DNA from: Hypericum androsaemum
Lineage: Eukaryota; Streptophyta; Magnoliopsida; Malpighiales; Hypericaceae
Direction of reading: 5' to 3'
Assembly (NCBI GenBank): GCA_963995505.1
Contig: OZ023192.1
Location: 9,345,001 to 9,409,000, forward strand
Length of the DNA stretch: 64,000 nt
The notes beneath the pieces are model-generated. The model worked only from the letters and a program-made list of their open reading frames with translations. It did no database searches and was not told the DNA's origin. Shown in pieces: positions 22,779 to 34,039 of the stretch (position 1 is the first letter of the stretch; every line of letters starts with the position of its first letter). Both the position numbers and the translations under genes were made by a program.

Positions 22779-22860
22779 GTTGTGGTACTGCCATTATATA
22801 TCCTTATAATATTATTATTATTTTCTTTTCTACAGAGAGACAGAGAGAGACTAGACTGTC

Positions 22861-25784
22861 ATGGAAGACGAGAGTGTGTGTAACACAACCCTTGATCTTT
22901 GTCTCGGACTTGGTAATAGAGAGACAACAAAATCAGAGAGAGAGATTTGTTATAAAAACTCTAGAGTTGGCTTAGATCTCTCTTTTAGCCTGGGTAATTC
23001 AAAAGGAGCAATAGCTAACAATTTGGAGGAATTCCAAGCTGGCCATGAAGGGTCGAAAGAGAGACATGGAAAGAAGAGGGTCGTTGAGTCTGTGAACAAC
23101 GAGGGGAGCACTTCGGGTGCAAAGAAACTGCGGCTCACAAAAGAGCAATCCACCATACTCGAGGACTGCTTCAAAGTGGACACCAATCCTGCACCGGTAA
23201 CCATAATTCCCGAGCAGTATTCTTTCCTTTTTCGTTTATGAATGTTGGGAGGAACTTCTTCATTAGTTATTGAGTTCAAGAATTCACCGGCTTCAATTAC
23301 AAATGTTAATATAAACTTATTCGTTCCTTAAGACTTGGCTCAAGTAGTACAGAGTGCAATAAAATTTTTGGATTGTAGCCTAAGATCGGGATTCAAATCC
23401 TGATAAATAAAAAAAATCTTCAAAAAAAATTAACACCTTTTTGGATTCGAACCATTATGGAATATATTGAATCCCAAATCCCCAAACCCACCTTTGAAGA
23501 TTGGAAAATTAGAATCACATGAAAGGTATAATATCCTCATAAAATGATAATTGTGTAGTTCCACTTTTCAGAACAAGATTATCTTGTAATTAGTATAATC
23601 TTCAACAAAAAGGTTCATTCTCATAGAAGAAGTTGTTAGATGTTTTATATTCAACCTAAATTTTAAGAAAATGAGGTAATACATTTTTTACCATTTTTAA
23701 GAAAGTCGAACAACCCACATAAATCAATATGGTAATCTCAACAGAAATTAGCGTTCCTCATAAATGATGATAGAGAAAGTGGGTGGATAACAACTATATA
23801 TAGGTTAATAGTATGAAAAAAATACTTGATCTAACGGCATAAGGCATAAATATATATTAAAAAAATAATATGGTATAATAATTTACTTCTCAAAAAGATT
23901 GATGGTATAATTTTATGCGTCAAATCTATGGGTTACAAAAGATTAGTTTTTTTAAAAACGTTACAAAGGATTTTTTTTTTTGGGTAAATGGTGAATTTAC
24001 CAAGGAAAAGAAAAAAGAAAAAGTGACATACACCCAACTAACTCAAAGTCGGGTTGCCAAAAGAAACACATCCTACCTAAACTTAATTTCAAGCTATCTC
24101 ACAAGTCGGGTAGTCAAGAAAGATGTCCACAGACTAATAGGTCAGTAGTGCGCACACACCACCTACATCTAATCTTCGGCTAACCCACAAGTCTGATAGT
24201 CAATAGGGGTATTCATCCACCAATAAGTCAGAGGACCGCCAACCCAACCCCGCTAGACTCAAGCAAATCCACAGGCAGGGCAGTTATGAGGAATTCACGC
24301 CCCCACTAACCCAAATATAAAGGATTACTTGATATCATAGAATCTTAAAGACTATAAGAAAAGTGATTGAAAAAACAGAAAAGATGAACACAGCTGATAA
24401 TTTGAGGGTCATAGCACATGTTCACTCAAGTTTTCATAAATATTGTTACATCTGTTACTATGAGGGCAAAAACTTATTACACTGCTCACTGAGGCGTGAG
24501 GGTGGTGTAGTTTTGAACCATTCTAATCCTATTATATATTTTTTTGATTAATTAATTACTACATATGCTTCATCACAAAACGAAAAAATCTGTGATGTTC
24601 CATATTCTACGTGATTTATACACGAACCATGTTTGATAAGAAACATTACAATTTATTTTGCAACATTTTCTTGGTGATTTTATTACAAGTTTTAAGTACC
24701 ATTTTGGTTATTGTATGCGAGAAAAATAAATTCTAATAGAATATGTATCCAGGAGCAAAAACAAACACTCGCTGAGCAGTTGAATATTATGCCGAGACAG
24801 GTTGAGATTTGGTTTCAGAACAGGAGGGCAAGGTAACGTCAAAAAAACGTGTCTAGTATCAATATGCATTTACTCTCTTCACTCTTGAATGTGCTTTAAT
24901 CTCTGTATTGATTTGGGAAAGACTTTTCTCTTTCTTGTTTCGAGATATTATTGAATCACCATGTTAATGTATCAAAAGGAAATTTCAAGAAAAAAGGAAA
25001 CATTTCGAGTCCAACTCATATTTTTCCTTTTTGGCTTTCCATTCCCTTACTTATTTGACCTAACTAGTCCCAACAGAAACCCAAAAGTGTAGCATATTAA
25101 ATTGATTAGAACTCTTCTCCCAATAAATATAGGGATAAAGACACTTAAATATCCCGTGTTATTGAAAATAGACAATTAAGATCCTGTGTTTTGACATTCC
25201 TCGGTGTTATTTGTGCTTACTTACTATAATTATATGTTAGAAACTAAACAACTACTTGAAATTAAAATTGAAAAAGATTGAAGGAAAATGGCAAGAGAAG
25301 GAGAAAGGCGAAGAAATAGGGGTATAATTGATTTTTTATTATGTTGTCTTTTGTGCTTTTAATTATTGAGGGTCTTTTGTGAGTATTTTTAAAGCACAAA
25401 TCTTTATCCCATAACACAGAGTACATAAATATCTTTATCCCATAAATATATTACATAGTTCTTTGATCCACCTCTCCATTTCAATCTAAATATACAATAA
25501 TTGATATTACAGTTGAACTATATTACGTTACCGAAGCTAATTTAGGAATACCCTTTTGGTTTTGTCATTGAAGGACCAAACTGAAGAAAACGGAGATGGA
25601 CTATGAGTGCTTGAAAAAGAACTGCCAGATTCTGATTGAGGAGAACACGAATCTGAAAAGGGAACTGCAGGAACTGAGGTCACTGAAAATGGGAACGGCG
25701 CCCATATTTGTTCATCATATTACAAGAGTCAACCCCGCAAATACTACAACGTACTCTCCCTGTGGGATGCCAAAAACTTGTTAA
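22861..25784 (+). CDS. HD-Zip class II homeodomain-leucine zipper transcription factor
   Basis: Three exons, 22861-23196, 24753-24832 and 25574-25784, with GT-AG introns of 1556 and 741 bp, join to 627 nt (208 aa). The N-terminus has two EAR-like LxLxL repressor motifs, LDLCLGL (residues 11-17) and LDLSFSL (38-44). The homeodomain spans about 86-145, with helix-3 WFQNRRAR at 132-139. A leucine zipper follows directly, with heptad leucines 152, 159, 166 and 173. The first intron falls at the NP|KQK-equivalent point in the homeodomain, as is usual in class II genes. Class II factors bind CAATNATTG-type sites and mostly repress transcription in shade and auxin responses. Odd: the C-terminus is short and the CPSCE redox motif normally found after the zipper is absent (the end reads SPCGMPKTC), so this is a divergent or C-terminally shortened member. 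Confidence 0.93.
23336..23400 (+). mobile_element. SINE-like tRNA-derived insertion in intron 1
   Basis: TGGCTCAAGTAG at 23336-23347 resembles a polymerase III A box and GATTCAAATCC at 23390-23400 a B box, with the spacing seen in plant SINEs. An A-rich tail follows (AAATAAAAAAAATC). It lies within intron 1 of the HD-Zip gene. Borders and target duplication are not resolved. Confidence 0.45.
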
Positions 25785-26049
25785 TTTTACAACAGTGAAA
25801 AGCCCTAGAAATACTCAGTATACATATATATATGGTACTGGAATACTGAATAGCGTCTCTGGTTAAGTAGCTTGCAGTTAGGTTACATCCAGAAAACTTC
25901 GGATACAATTTACTGGATACTCTTTGAATAATCTGCAGCTTCGGTAAAGCTATCATAACTGGTTATATCAGTTTCTTAAGACGAAGTTGCTTATCTTTGA
26001 TTTCTTGCATGATTTGGCATTTTTCTCTAAGAAATAAATGTTTTTTAAA

Positions 26050-26205
26050 AGAAGAAAGTACACTTTAGTACTCTGTAGTTTCACATTTTTCGTGTGGAGT
26101 ACCTTGTAGTTTAAAATTGGTAATCGAGTCCTTGAGGTTTACATCCCTCAAAAAAAGAGTCCTTCAGGTTTACCAATAATTTTTCGGGCAGGTGCCCATA
26201 GACCT
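26050..26205 (+). mobile_element. Orphan Mutator-type terminal repeat
   Basis: GAAGAAAGTACACTTTAGTACTCTGTAGTTTCACA closely resembles (in short words such as AGTACTCTGTAGTTTCACAT) the ends of the bordered elements at 31365-32415 and 58095-58384, including the following ACCTTGTAGTTTAAAATTGG and a GGGCAGG word. No partner inverted copy is seen nearby, so it is a truncated or one-ended remnant. Confidence 0.55.
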
Positions 26206-26211
26206 GACCAT

Positions 26212-26385
26212 TGTTAGAATCCAATTCATGATTCAATTCGATTCGATTCGTTCACAATTTGATTCGAATTCGTCATGAGACGAATTGAATACAGTTTAAG
26301 ATTTCTACAATTCAATTTGAATATCAAATTCGATTCGAGTCTAATTCGTGTAAATTCGATTCAAATTCGTCTATATTTTGTATTT
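26212..26385 (+). repeat. Dispersed repeat, copy 2
   Basis: Starts CTGACCATTGTTAGAATCC, as at 7865, followed by a dense series of ATTCGATTCG words. It directly abuts the orphan Mutator-type terminal repeat. Confidence 0.6.
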
Positions 26386-27212
26386 TTTTGAAAGTACCAA
26401 GAAGTACTTATATTACTATCTAACTGTCATCAAGTAAGCAAATGATACATAGGCAACTTAATTTGGTACATTAAATGCAAGTCCCAATCTTTGCGCCATG
26501 CGCACACGCACGCGCTCGCGCGTGCTCGTGCTCGGACGGTGCAAGCACCGTCCTCCCAGGCAGCTAGCGGTGGGTCAGCCTTTTGGGTAGCCAATCAAGT
26601 TGATAGGCAAGGAGGGAAATTCCTTATAAACAAGGAAATCCTCCTTGCTCTAATCAATGTGGGATTGCAACCTTTCCACTTCCCTTTTGGGCCTCCACTT
26701 TGGGCCTTACCATTTTGGGCCAAATGCATTAAAGTATGCATTCATAACCCAACAGAATGTAGACAAAATAATTTTTGGTATTTAAATATTTATTGCTCAA
26801 AAACTCAATTTTAATATTTTTGGAAAAAAAATGTAAACTTCTTTAAAGTGATTTTTTCTTCGGTCCTAACAACATCACTTTAAAGAAGTTTTACTGTATC
26901 CAAGTTTGAGTCAAGCATGATTTTTGAAAGATGACAAAAGTTTTTTCGACATATATTTAACACTACTCCGTTTTTAAGAACCTAAATCCGATACCTCTTA
27001 GTAATGTCAAATAATTGTTGCATAATTTTAACGTAAATCCATGACATACTTCTCCTCTGCGTCTCGGGTCAAATTTCTTCTTTTCTCCTCTGCGTCTCGA
27101 CTCTCTTCCTTAGTTTAAAAGTGTATTTTAATAATTTTCTTTTTCGAGAAAGTCCTTGCTCGTATTCTATTCGAATTTTTTTAAAGTAAATTTTAATACC
27201 ATTATATTTATT

Positions 27213-27267
27213 AGGATTTGAATCTTGAATTTTTTTGAACTTGACAACGTCTTGTACCGTTATGCTA
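27213..27267 (-). mobile_element. SINE-like tRNA-derived sequence
   Basis: On the reverse strand TAGCATAACGGT (27256-27267) resembles an A box and GATTCAAATCC (27213-27223) a B box, spaced as in plant SINEs. The following sequence is AT-rich. Borders are unresolved and no target duplication was found. Confidence 0.4.
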
Positions 27268-29094
27268 CATGTCTTTTGACTTCTTCACCAAACTATTGTC
27301 CAGAGGACTTCCTAATTTAACCAACTAATCTCCTCTTGTATTGATTTCCCCTATAATGTGTTTAGGCACACTCATTGTGGTTTCCTCCTCATTGAGTCCA
27401 GAATTTCCTTCGGCTTGCACCTCCGGGAGTAGTACAACTGTAATATAGGCTTTTGTGTATATATATATTTCTTTTCCTGTTAACTAATTAATTTTGCCTC
27501 TTATTATGAGTTAATTTGGTAATTCCATGTATCATTGGAGATGAAATCTGATCATAGAAATTAACGAATTTAATTTCTCAAAATTTTGGAAGTGATTAAC
27601 TAAAGACTAGAACTTCTATTACATTATGCAAAAAATTAGGAACTTTTGAGTTTTATAATAGTTTTAAAAAATATGGTTCAATTAACTGGACCGCGAATAA
27701 GAACCAAGTCCGTCCCAGTTTGACGCTAAACCCAGACTCTAGTTAAATCACTGGTCAACGTCGTTGATCATCGGAATTTTTGGTCGGATCAGCCAATTGC
27801 TCCTGTTGGACCAACTGGTCGGGAAAAAAGGTATATATTTTTTACAATACATATATTTTAAATTTTAAAAATGATTAAATTATAATTTTGGTGCTTATAT
27901 ATTATAAGTTGGAATTAAATTAGATAATACTGATAACTATTTGATAATTTTAAATACTAAATATAATAAATAATTTATTTTTAAATTAAAAATAATTATC
28001 CGACTGACAGTGTGATTAGTCGTACTGATCGATCCGGAGAACAGGAGAAATCCCTTTAAAAACCATGATTTTTATCCTTAAAACAATGCTGCGCATGTTC
28101 TAGTTGCTGTCGAAATCATAAGATAATCACCTTTTTCTATCAATTGAAATGCAAAAAGAAAACGAAAGAATAAGCTCTTCTTTCTCCTAGGAGCTCATGC
28201 AAATAAAAAAAAGAGACAGGAATCATAAAAAATTCGTAGGTGGACCAGCGCCTCGAAAATTGTTCTTTGGACTTCCTAGTAAAGAAATTTGAGTGTGGTC
28301 CTATTCCTACTGGCTAACCATATGTGGAGTATAATGAGACCTACCGGATGAAGCATCAAGCATCTCATTAGTAACGTTTTTTATTTTAAAGAAATGTCAT
28401 TATGGACTATGCGGCTGCTTTTGAATTGCTTATTTGAAAATGATAGCTTTGAACCCGAAATAAATATTACAAAACTATAGAATGCATAAATCAATTCGTA
28501 TAAATAACGAGCTTTAATTTTAATTTATGGAAATGCAATTCTACTAAAATTTGGTAAGAAATTTTTTTAATCACCCTTTATTGTATTGTTTGGCTCTATT
28601 CTTAATTTCAGAGTCCGTTAAATATTCGGAATAGTCGGTTCCGTTGTTCAACGATATAAGTATTGGTGTCTCTAATTTCGATATCTTAAAACCCTTTAAA
28701 AAGAAGTTTCAATGTCCAAAGAGGCAAAGAAGTTTCAGTGTTTCTGTCATTCTTGATATACATATAGCTGACACCGCACCAACATTTCTTTGAAATGTTT
28801 CGCCCTCTGCACGGGAATCTTTGTTTCAAAATCTGTATAATTTCTTGTTAAAGTGAATAATTTTGAGGAGAAACACAGAATTGGGCAATTGGGTTCTAAT
28901 TTTTTGGGTTAGAAACCTTTAGGGCCCAATAACCATAGCTAAATCAATCCGGACCATGGTAATGGGCCGAATGTTTGGGCCTTTCTGAGAATAAGGGAAA
29001 TCATAAAATTGAAGGTTCCAGCTTATTTCTTCTCTTTCCTTCAGGAAAATAAATAATTTCTGAGAATATTAAATATTTAATGAAATAGTTAAAG

Positions 29095-30583
29095 GGAAAA
29101 TTATGCTCAGATCCCTGTAGTTTGGCCGCCCTCCTTCTAGAGTCCTTACGTTTCTAAAATCCTTCCTGACGTCTCCCAGGTTTGGTTTTAGAAACTCTCG
29201 GGTCCCTAACGCCAGAATATGCCGATTTCTCCGGCGAACACCCATCCGAAAATACTAAAATGCCCCTACCACTTTAAAACAAAACATTCCTCTTTCTTTC
29301 TCCCTTCTCCTCCCCCCACTTCATCTTCTTCCTCCAACTTTAACCAAACCAAAATTCAAACCTAAATCTTCTTAGTTAGAATCAAAACTAATTATTGAGA
29401 ATCAAAATTTAAAGGACCCTAATTAGAAAGACCAAAACTTGAAAAAAATTTAAAAATTCAATTCGAATCATTGATCTAATTTTAGGGTTCCAAGTCGAAT
29501 ATCCATGGTGAAGAACCTTGCGCACTTGGAACCCAGAAAATACAACAACAACAACTCATCAGCTCCAAGCTAATAAAGCTTCAAACTTTAACCCAAAAAG
29601 CACCCATAAAACAGAAGACAATATCTTAGGTAATGTATTAGCTAAACTGGAACGATTAATAAAATTTTCACGACGATTGAAATCCCAAATAAACAATCTG
29701 ATTAATGGGTTTGTCCTCCCTGCATCGTGGCATCCTCAAGGTTGAGGATGATTTTTGACAAAAAAAAATACCGGTGGTCGGCGTTCCAAAACTTCACCGT
29801 AGTTAGGAACGCCGACGAGGTAGAGTCCATGGAGGCAGAGTCCAGGTCGAGGCAAACGTCGATGCCAGAGCAGAGGAGTCCAGGTCGACGCCCGCCATTT
29901 CAGAGTTAGGTCGACGCCATTCCGGTGGATCCTATCGCCAGACACCACTGCACAGAACCAATATCGCGGCCCCCTCCTCGAATTTCTACCTGTTTGGATC
30001 GGTTGGAATTTGAAACACACGAGTGTTCTTATTTCTCACCCGAAGTTGGCATTGATCTGTACTCATCGGAGATTACTGGTGGCCGGTTGCCGGTCTATTT
30101 TGGTCCCCACGGTTCAACTCTTCTCTGTCCTCATCGGAGATTACCGATGGCCGATTGGGGACTGTTTTAGCCGGCTGGGGACTATTTTGGTCCCCACAGT
30201 TCAACTCTTCTCTGTCCTCATCATCTTCTCTGTTCGTTGTCATGATTTTTTTGGGTTCTTTGTGGTAAAGTTTGGTTCTTTGTTAGTTTTCTGGCTTTCC
30301 TTTTGTGTTTTTTAATGGTTGGTGTTGAGGTTTAATGGTGGTGGAGGAAAAGAGAGATGATGAAGATGAAGTGGAGAAGGAAAGAGGGTTTTTTTTTGTT
30401 TTTTAGTGGGAGGGTATTTTAGTCTTTTCAGGTGGGTGTTCACTGGAGAAATCGGCATATTCCGGCATCAGGGACCCGAGAGTTTCTAAAACCAAACTTT
30501 GGGGACGTCAGGAAGGATTTTAGAAATCCAGAGACCCTATAGAGAGGACGGCCAAACTACAGGGACCTGAGAATAAATTTTCC
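29095..30583. mobile_element. Mutator-like element with ~170-bp terminal inverted repeats
   Basis: The left end GGAAAATTATGCTCAG...CCCTGTAGTTTGGCCG is repeated inverted at the right end, and the match continues through GGTTTTAGAAACTCTCGGGTCCC and GCCGATTTCTCC to about 29270 / 30410. The inverted repeats lead into complementary low-complexity flanks. The interior has short ORFs I do not recognise and a direct repeat of TTTTGGTCCCCAC..GTTCAACTC at about 30094 and 30184. No transposase is present, so the element is non-autonomous. A clean 9-bp target duplication was not found. Confidence 0.75.
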
Positions 30584-31355
30584 TAAATTAAATAGTCTTT
30601 TTAGTAATTTTTTTAGAAAGATTTTGGGAAGTATTGGAATATGGACCAACGGAGAACGCGCAAAAAGACTGGGAAGTCCCCCTGAAAAAGTAAAAGGACT
30701 GGGATGAGTGGTGGGACCAAAAACCTTGGACAATCATAGTCTGTCATCACCAGTGACGTCACCATCTGCCGTCCCGGTTCAACGTATAGCGCTGCCGCTA
30801 CCCACCACTGCTGGGCAGTCAACCATCCGTTAAGTATTTTATCGTTAACTGACGGAGGAGCTCTTGCCTTTGATTTCTTTTTTTTTTGAGGAAGATCTTG
30901 CCTTTGATTTCTAACTAACCTGTTCGCGTTTATACAAAAAAAAAAAAAATAATAATAACGTGTTCGCATGTGAAAGGAATAACTAATGAGAACGGAATAA
31001 TGCCAGTACGGGATCTTATTTTAAAGAAGGTATCGGTAGAGTGGGAAAAGGTTCACGCCTTCGAAAAGAGAGAATGCATGGAATTGAATAAATAAAGTCC
31101 ATTGTTTGAATTTCCAGAATAAGGTCGACTGTTTTCTTTAACTCTATTTTAATACTATATAATTTTAACGATTTTCACACCACTATTTTGTAGTTTTAAA
31201 ATATCCAACTATGTGATAGAGATTCCTCAATTGGCACCCGATATTTGAAACAAAATATATTAAAATTTTAAAATAAATGTAAAAATATGAAAATATGTAC
31301 CCAAGCGAAGATGGGTTTTCTGAAAAAAATCTGACTTATTTCGGAAAAAACTAAA
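30584..31355. other. Intergenic, no gene
   Basis: AT-rich DNA. 31025-31125 has a TCGGTAGAGTGGGAAAAGG word and a TTTGAATTTCC word that recall SINE A and B boxes, too weak to call. No gene is supported. Confidence 0.4.
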
Positions 31356-31364
31356 AAAGTAAGT

Positions 31365-32415
31365 GGAGAAAGTACACATAAGTACTCTGTAGTTTCACAT
31401 TTTTATAACGGGGTACCCTGTGATTTCAAATTGGTTATTTAGTCCTTGTGGTTTCCAAAAAAATTTTGGGCAGGTCTTGGGTAACAACCCGTCCATATGG
31501 TCTTCGAACTACGTCATTTTTGGTCCTACGTGACGGACACGTGAGTTTAATTGTTGCTGATGTGTAATATGATAAATTATCAAAATAGTCTCATATTTTT
31601 TACAATTTTTTTAAAATCCATCATCTGGTACCCACCACCTCCTCCTCCCAAAACCAGAAGAAGCCCGTCGCCTCCGTTCCTCCTCTTCCACCTCCTCCAC
31701 GTCCAACACCCCAACCACCGCCTCCGCCGCACTCCTCCGCAGATAATAACAACAATAGCAACAACCCTCCCTCTCCCTCCAAATCTTCCTGCATCGGCCT
31801 CTAAACCCTAGAAATGGAAATTGAAGCGAAGCTGCGTGGTGAGGAAAGTGTCGTGCTCGGTGGGGCTGGTGGTGGACAAGTCCCACGAGGGAGTAGGGGT
31901 GGTGACGTGGTTCCAGATGAAGAACGAGCAGAACGAGATGGTGGGTTATAGAGAGGTGGTGGTGCGAAACGGGAAGGAGACGATGTCGGCCATTTGTGCC
32001 TTGAACGACTGATCCAATCAAGAATACCCAATTAGCTTCTACCCCAATGCGGCAGAACGATCCTTCCTTCCCCTCATTTTCAATTTTTGATTCAATTATA
32101 GCTAATTGTCAGGGAAGACAGATGGTTTTGGTTGGCTGGTTGGAAATTAATTTCATAGTCTTAGTCTTCGAGTTACAAGATGATGATTTTTTTTGAAAAT
32201 TTGTAAAAAAAAGGACTATTTTAATAATTTATCATATTACACGTGTCCGACGTTGGACAAAAAATGACGTCGTTCGAAGACCATGTGGACGGGTAGCTAC
32301 CCAAGACCTGCCCAAATTTTTTTCCAAAAATCACAAGGATCAAATTAGCAATTTGAAATCACAGGGTACCCCGTTGTGAAAATGTGAAACTACATGGTAC
32401 TTATGTGTCCTCCCT
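31365..32415. mobile_element. Pack-MULE-like element with 9-bp target duplication
   Basis: Long inverted repeats of about 230 bp define the ends: left GGAGAAAGTACACATAAGTA..., right the complement of AGGGAGGACACATAAGTA.... Both arms share GGGGTACCCTGTGATTTCAA, GGGCAGGTCTTGGGTA and ATATGATAAATTAT. The 9-bp sequence AAAGTAAGT flanks both ends exactly (31356-31364 and 32416-32424), the duplication size of Mutator-like transposons. There is no transposase. The interior is more GC-rich and looks like captured host sequence. Confidence 0.88.
31821..32012 (+). pseudogene. Unidentified captured coding fragment in Pack-MULE
   Basis: A 63-codon frame inside the element reads SCVVRKVSCSVGLVVDKSHEG and then WFQMKNEQNEMVGYREVVVRN, a composition typical of a real protein rather than of transposon spacer. 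The preceding 31640-31800 is Pro/Ser-rich in forward frames. I do not recognise the family. It is probably an exon fragment of a host gene carried between the inverted repeats; the reverse-strand ORFs over it are shadows. Confidence 0.45.
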
Positions 32416-33273
32416 AAAGTAAGTAGAGCTTGGATTTGAGCTCTGCCTTCAAATTTTGTATTACCAATTTTCATGGCTTGGAATTTTTTTTGGATAATTA
32501 CTCTCAGACCCCTGTTGTTTGGCATATTCGCAAGAACGATCTCGAACCCCCTGTCTTTCGACTTTGACTTTAGACTTATTAAATACATATCCACATGTAA
32601 TTTATTTAGCTACTCTATGCATAAACATACCTAACACATGCATATAACTAACCATGCCAATGAATCATACATGAAATGTACATTATACAAAGGGCATCCT
32701 TACCAAATGACCAAATATAACATATAATCACAAAGGCACAGAAACATGAACAAATTGGGCAACGTCTCATACCGTCACGCAATTTGACACATGAACACAT
32801 AATCCCAAATCATATAGCAGAACTGACGAACATTCGACAAGATCTAGATAGTGTCACTCTAACCCTGACACGAGGATACCATATCTCAAAGGCGCCATCA
32901 AAACCAACCCCGCCGACCAAACATATCATATCAGAATCTATTGTGTCCTCAGTATATGTGCACATATGCCAACATCTTTGCCTACTAGACGTCCATATCA
33001 CATAACAGAATCACCCATATCAAATAGATCTTCATATCACACAAATTCATAAGCTCCAAACCGATCAAATATATCGAATATCCCAACTCTACCAAATTAA
33101 ATAATTATTCACATATCATAATCTCACATCATAACGTTCATATGAAAAATGCACAATATGTACTCCAAGGTACTAATTTAATATCATGACAAATAAATAG
33201 AGTACGCCAAAGAAAGTACGAGTCACGTGTTATTTATTTACCGATTTGATGAAATGACCATTAACCTAGTCTC
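32416..33273. other. Intergenic, with one orphan terminal repeat
   Basis: At 32492 GGATAATTACTCTCAGACCC and the following CTGTTGTTTGGCA resemble the left ends of the elements at 29095 and 41276, without an inverted partner. The rest is AT-rich and holds no supported gene. Confidence 0.45.
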
Positions 33274-34039
33274 TGTTGTAGTAAATTGTGGGGATAGAAC
33301 CTGATTCTTATAGCGTCGATAAATTCGACAAGGCACGAATGATTTTTCGAGCAAACCTGGTACTCCGAATATGGTTATTCAGCCACCAATGATCGTCCAA
33401 GTGTTTAACTTGACGATGCTTCAAACCAATCCGATGGAAGCCTTTGACCTTGTGTTCTTGAGACGTGATTAGTAATCACTATCCTTAAAGTATTATTTGC
33501 GCCCACTATACGTTGCCAACGGGTTCCGACAAGTACACTCCTAGGATTATTCAAGAATTCTAGATACTCTAAATGGCAAGCAATAGAATATCACCTCTAG
33601 AACTAAACAATAATGTCTTTATGGTGGACAATATGAGAGGAGAGGAAATATGAGAATGAATGGGATCATCATGGATGGTTAGTAATGTCTCCTATTTATA
33701 ATTTTTCAATAGACATGTTTAGCATGTCTCAAAGGCCATAAATAAGGAGAAACTCTAAAAGTTATGTCCAAAAAATCATCCATCTGTTCATTCTCTCTCT
33801 TCTTACTTATTTCTTTTTATTTAATTAATTGTTAACCAATTTGTATCTTTTGATTTTAATCAACCAAATGACACAAACAATTAAATAATTGCGTGCAAGT
33901 GGTAGTAGCAATGCTACTGTTTCAATCCAATTGATACAGCAAGTGGACGCAGTAATGATACTGCTTCAATCCAAGTGACGCATCGATTTCAAATTGATGC
34001 TACATGCTGTTTCAATCCTTAAAATAAAAAATCACAACA
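33274..34039 (-). repeat. LTR, left copy (3' LTR if reverse oriented)
   Basis: 766 bp, TGTTG...CAACA termini. It contains the AATGATACTGCTTCAATCCAAG block shared with the right copy, as well as an internal near-duplication of GCTACTGTTTCAATCCAATTGAT / ATGCTGTTTCAATCC words. Confidence 0.7.

Larger units (their letters stand above)
25785..29094. other. Intergenic, repeat-bearing, no supported gene
   Basis: Holds the HD-Zip 3' UTR, then scattered transposon fragments (26050-26205, 26212-26385, 27213-27267, listed separately). 26490-26815 has an open frame starting in a GCGCACGCG-type alternating tract; it encodes nothing I recognise. 27670-28050 carries GGACC/GGTCC words at both ends that suggest an old element. 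The remainder is AT-rich. Confidence 0.45.

Noticed and set aside
27670..28050. Possible terminal-inverted-repeat element
   Set aside because: GGACC/GGTCC and AAACCATG-like words at both ends are suggestive, but I could not align continuous inverted arms or find a target duplication.
29518..30315. Overlapping ORFs inside the Mutator-like element
   Set aside because: Several frames on both strands are equally open and none has a motif I recognise; possible captured DNA but not supportable as a gene.
31025..31125. Possible further SINE
   Set aside because: The A-box-like word is weak and the B-box-like word deviates at several positions; no borders.
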